DNA from: Candidatus Hydrogenedentota bacterium
GTDB taxonomy: Bacteria > Hydrogenedentota > Hydrogenedentia > Hydrogenedentales > JAGMZX01
Length of the DNA: 64,000 nucleotides
Assembly (NCBI GenBank): GCA_029556545.1
Contig: JAKQEQ010000111.1
Coordinates: 46,913 to 110,912, forward strand
Direction: 5' to 3'
Shown: piece by piece, positions 63,921 through 64,000 of the stretch
Layout of the letters: each line of letters opens with the position of its first letter
Position numbering within the stretch: the first letter of the stretch is position 1
Notes under the pieces: model-generated
What the model was told of the DNA's origin: nothing
The model's database searches: none
Seen by the model: the letters and a program-made list of their open reading frames with translations, nothing else
Program-made: the position numbers and the translations under genes

Positions 63921-64000
63921 ATGCGGTTGATACTCTACATTGTCACTGCCTTGGCGTCGTTTCTCCTTGTGCTCGTGGGCGCCATGGCCGCCACCGGCCT
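63921..64000 (+). CDS. Start of a membrane protein following fliJ (MotE-like position), cut by the window end
   Basis: Only 26 residues are visible: MRLILYIVTALASFLLVLVG and AMAATG, one membrane helix. A single-pass coiled-coil protein of the MotE type often follows fliJ in such operons, which is the best guess. It begins 6 nt after the fliJ stop. Confidence 0.5.
   Translation, partial: MRLILYIVTALASFLLVLVGAMAATG

Overview
Kind of organism. The window is GC-rich, densely coding bacterial DNA. It encodes an outer-membrane beta-barrel protein, a LolA-like lipoprotein-sorting protein, type II secretion pseudopilins, type IV pilus-type proteins and flagellar basal-body genes, so the host is a diderm, flagellated bacterium. 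Several family types are common in Planctomycetota, Hydrogenedentota and relatives: an H-X9-DG prepilin-like protein, Tat-exported sugar-isomerase-like proteins, a cyclically permuted mutarotase, secreted sugar-active enzymes and an N-terminally extended PilT. The dispersed intergenic palindromes fit the same groups. This placement is inference; no rRNA or universal marker gene is present. I found no rRNA, tRNA, CRISPR array, transposase or phage gene.

Layout. 1-5986: 5' end of serA (minus), a PilT-type ATPase, a secreted eight-repeat BACON-like protein, bioY. 6004-12871 (minus): ADP-forming acyl-CoA synthetase, then esterase, TIM-barrel isomerase and beta-propeller/toroid protein in one run. 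13095-18331: purN, a retropepsin-like/PDZ protein and, on the minus strand, a pseudopilin operon (GspI, GspJ, GspK, then GspF/PilC). 18610-21407: NeuD-like acetyltransferase, a DtxR-type regulator with its own consensus promoter and operator, a small protein behind a second operator, and an H-X9-DG prepilin. 21408-31126 is the accessory stretch: an AT-richer membrane/zinc-ribbon protein of unknown role, a mutarotase plus glycoside hydrolase, a restriction-modification locus between 66-bp imperfect direct repeats, and a lipoprotein phosphoesterase. 31429-36459: multihaem NapC-type cytochrome, SGNH hydrolase, glycosyltransferase 9 and a Tat sugar isomerase-like protein.

Flagellar region. Flagellar genes lie in two blocks. 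Block 1 (36884-42364) holds fliM, fliN, fliA, a small gene, a SwrB-like gene, a fliK-like gene and a FlhB-C-terminal-like gene, most with overlapping or near-touching ends, behind a sigma70-like promoter. Block 2 (57220 to the window end) holds flgB, flgC, fliE, fliF, fliG, fliH, fliI, fliJ and the start of a membrane protein, behind an excellent sigma54 (-24/-12) promoter. About 15 kb of unrelated genes separates them: an MMPL/LolA-like/barrel export set flanked by two copies of a fold-back element, an aminotransferase, sugar enzymes, an ABC ATPase, an MNT-HepT toxin-antitoxin pair and galK.

Most notable. The restriction-modification locus (25816-29411) encodes a nuclease-methyltransferase followed by a two-TRD specificity subunit. 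At the junction there is a canonical -1 frameshift heptamer (T TTT TTC), a 6-nt spacer and a 7-bp stem. The -1 frame stays open into the specificity gene, and the 20 linking residues resemble the equivalent segment before the second TRD. A frameshift-made 1,198-residue R-M-S fusion is therefore predicted; a single-base assembly error is the main alternative. Other notable points are the paired operator-like sites around the DtxR gene, a probably leaderless bioY, and two families of structured intergenic repeats.
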